DNA from: Dehalobacter sp. CP
Lineage (GTDB): Bacteria; Bacillota_B; Desulfitobacteriia; Desulfitobacteriales; Syntrophobotulaceae
Direction: 5' to 3'
Length of the DNA: 6,196 nt
Assembly: GCA_009910795.1 (NCBI GenBank)
Contig: VMEE01000092.1
Coordinates: forward strand, 1 to 6,196
In this document: one piece after another, positions 5,587-6,196 of the stretch
Layout: every line of letters begins with the position of its first letter
Numbering within the stretch: position 1 is the stretch's first letter
The notes under the pieces: model-generated
Told to the model about the DNA's origin: nothing
Seen by the model: the letters and a program-made list of their open reading frames with translations, nothing else
Database searches by the model: none
Translations under genes and position numbers: made by a program

Positions 5587-6196
5587 TGGATTTCTCCGTC
5601 ATCGTTCCGGTCTACCGTGAGGAAGACCGCATCAACGGCCTGGCCGGCCACGTGCTGGAGCTGGCACGCCGGGACAGCGCCGCCGTGGAAATCGTCGTTG
5701 CCGACGGGGGACCGGGATCGACCACCCTGGCCGCTATCCGGGTCCCCGGCGTCATCCCGGTCAAGTCCGGCCCCGGCAGGGGCGTCCAGATGAACGCCGG
5801 TGCGGCGGCCTCCTCCGGCCGGATCCTGCTTTTCCTCCATGCGGACACGGTTTTGCCGGAGAAAGCCTTTTCGCTGGCAGAAAGCCTTCTTGAGGACGGA
5901 CACCTGGCCGGGGGGGCCTTCGACCTGGCCCTGGACGACCCGGCCCCGGTCTTCCGCCTCATCGGCCGGGTAGCGAGCCTGCGTTCCCGGCTGGCCCGGA
6001 TTCCCTACGGCGACCAGGCGATCTTCGTCATGGCCGACCTTTTCAGGTCGCTGGGCGGCTACCGGGAATTCCCGCTCTTCGAGGACGTCGATTTAATGTG
6101 GCGCCTCAAGCGAGGGAATTTCGCAATCGGCTTCGTCGACAGGCCCGTCGTCACATCCGCCCGGCGCTGGAAAAAGGAAGGCGTCGTCCGGGCCAC
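5586..6196 (+). CDS. TIGR04283 family glycosyltransferase (family 2), 3' end outside window
   Basis: The gene opens at ATG 5586 (TGATG overlap with the preceding stop) and stays open for 203 codons to the window edge, so the C-terminus is missing. The product is a GT-A fold, family 2-like glycosyltransferase of TIGR04283, labelled in databases arsenosugar biosynthesis glycosyltransferase or rSAM/selenodomain-associated transferase 2. Visible motifs are the first strand FSVIVPVYREE (3-13), VVADGG (37-42), the family-typical GRGVQMNAGA (64-73), LHADT (84-88, the metal/nucleotide-binding aspartate D87), YGDQAIF (141-147), FEDVDLMWRL (165-174) and SARRWKKEGVVR (191-202). The usual DGGSxDGT stretch is altered to DGGPGSTT (40-47), so its second aspartate is gone. 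Only a weak GAAG-type ribosome-binding site precedes the ATG, which suggests translation coupled to the VTT gene. From memory of the family only a short C-terminal piece should be missing. Donor and acceptor are unknown. Confidence 0.92.
   Translation, partial: MDFSVIVPVYREEDRINGLAGHVLELARRDSAAVEIVVADGGPGSTTLAAIRVPGVIPVKSGPGRGVQMNAGAAASSGRILLFLHADTVLPEKAFSLAESLLEDGHLAGGAFDLALDDPAPVFRLIGRVASLRSRLARIPYGDQAIFVMADLFRSLGGYREFPLFEDVDLMWRLKRGNFAIGFVDRPVVTSARRWKKEGVVRA

Noticed and set aside
1..6196. CRISPR array, tRNA/rRNA, riboswitch or insertion sequence
   Set aside because: No regularly spaced repeats, no cloverleaf or rRNA-like sequence and no transposase or terminal inverted repeats were seen. 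Non-coding gaps are all under 150 nt.

Overview
The window is a GC-rich (roughly 60-65 % by eye), densely coding bacterial chromosome segment. All seven recognisable genes lie on the + strand. No RNA genes, insertion sequences, CRISPR arrays or phage genes are visible. Codon choice, tight gene packing and the gene content (split glycosyltransferase / flavoprotein / VTT cluster) would fit a Desulfobacterota (deltaproteobacterial) genome. That placement is inference and is not secured by any marker gene here.

Left part (1-2148): a CorA-type divalent cation transporter (106-1056) is followed by a good intrinsic-terminator candidate (1098-1141). Next comes a YedA-like EamA/DMT exporter (1197-2099). 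A short, relatively AT-rich gap (2100-2148) carries an extended -10-like promoter. The two genes look like independent transcription units encoding inner-membrane transporters.

Right part (2149-6196): a TMEM175-type (DUF1211) potassium channel homologue with a GTG start (2149-2769) sits 15 nt ahead of a compact four-gene run. That run is a TIGR04282 glycosyltransferase with a TTG start (2785-3474), a class I pyridine nucleotide-disulfide oxidoreductase resembling mercuric reductase (3471-4907), a VTT/TVP38-TMEM64 membrane protein (4912-5586), and a TIGR04283 family-2 glycosyltransferase (5586 to the window edge, incomplete). The junctions are ATGA, a 4-nt gap and TGATG, so the four are almost certainly one operon, possibly including the TMEM175 gene.

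The two glycosyltransferase families are the ones annotated in databases as arsenosugar-biosynthesis or radical-SAM/selenodomain-associated transferases 1 and 2. The flavoprotein and the VTT protein are families that I recall as being fused in some bacteria. The reasonable reading is one pathway combining two sugar-transfer steps, a dithiol/disulfide redox step and a membrane (perhaps lipid-translocating) component. The substrate is not determined by this sequence. Its most interesting detail is that the flavoprotein has tyrosine where disulfide reductases of this class carry the catalytic histidine, a feature shared with MerA, yet it lacks MerA's metal-binding N-terminal domain and C-terminal cysteine pair.
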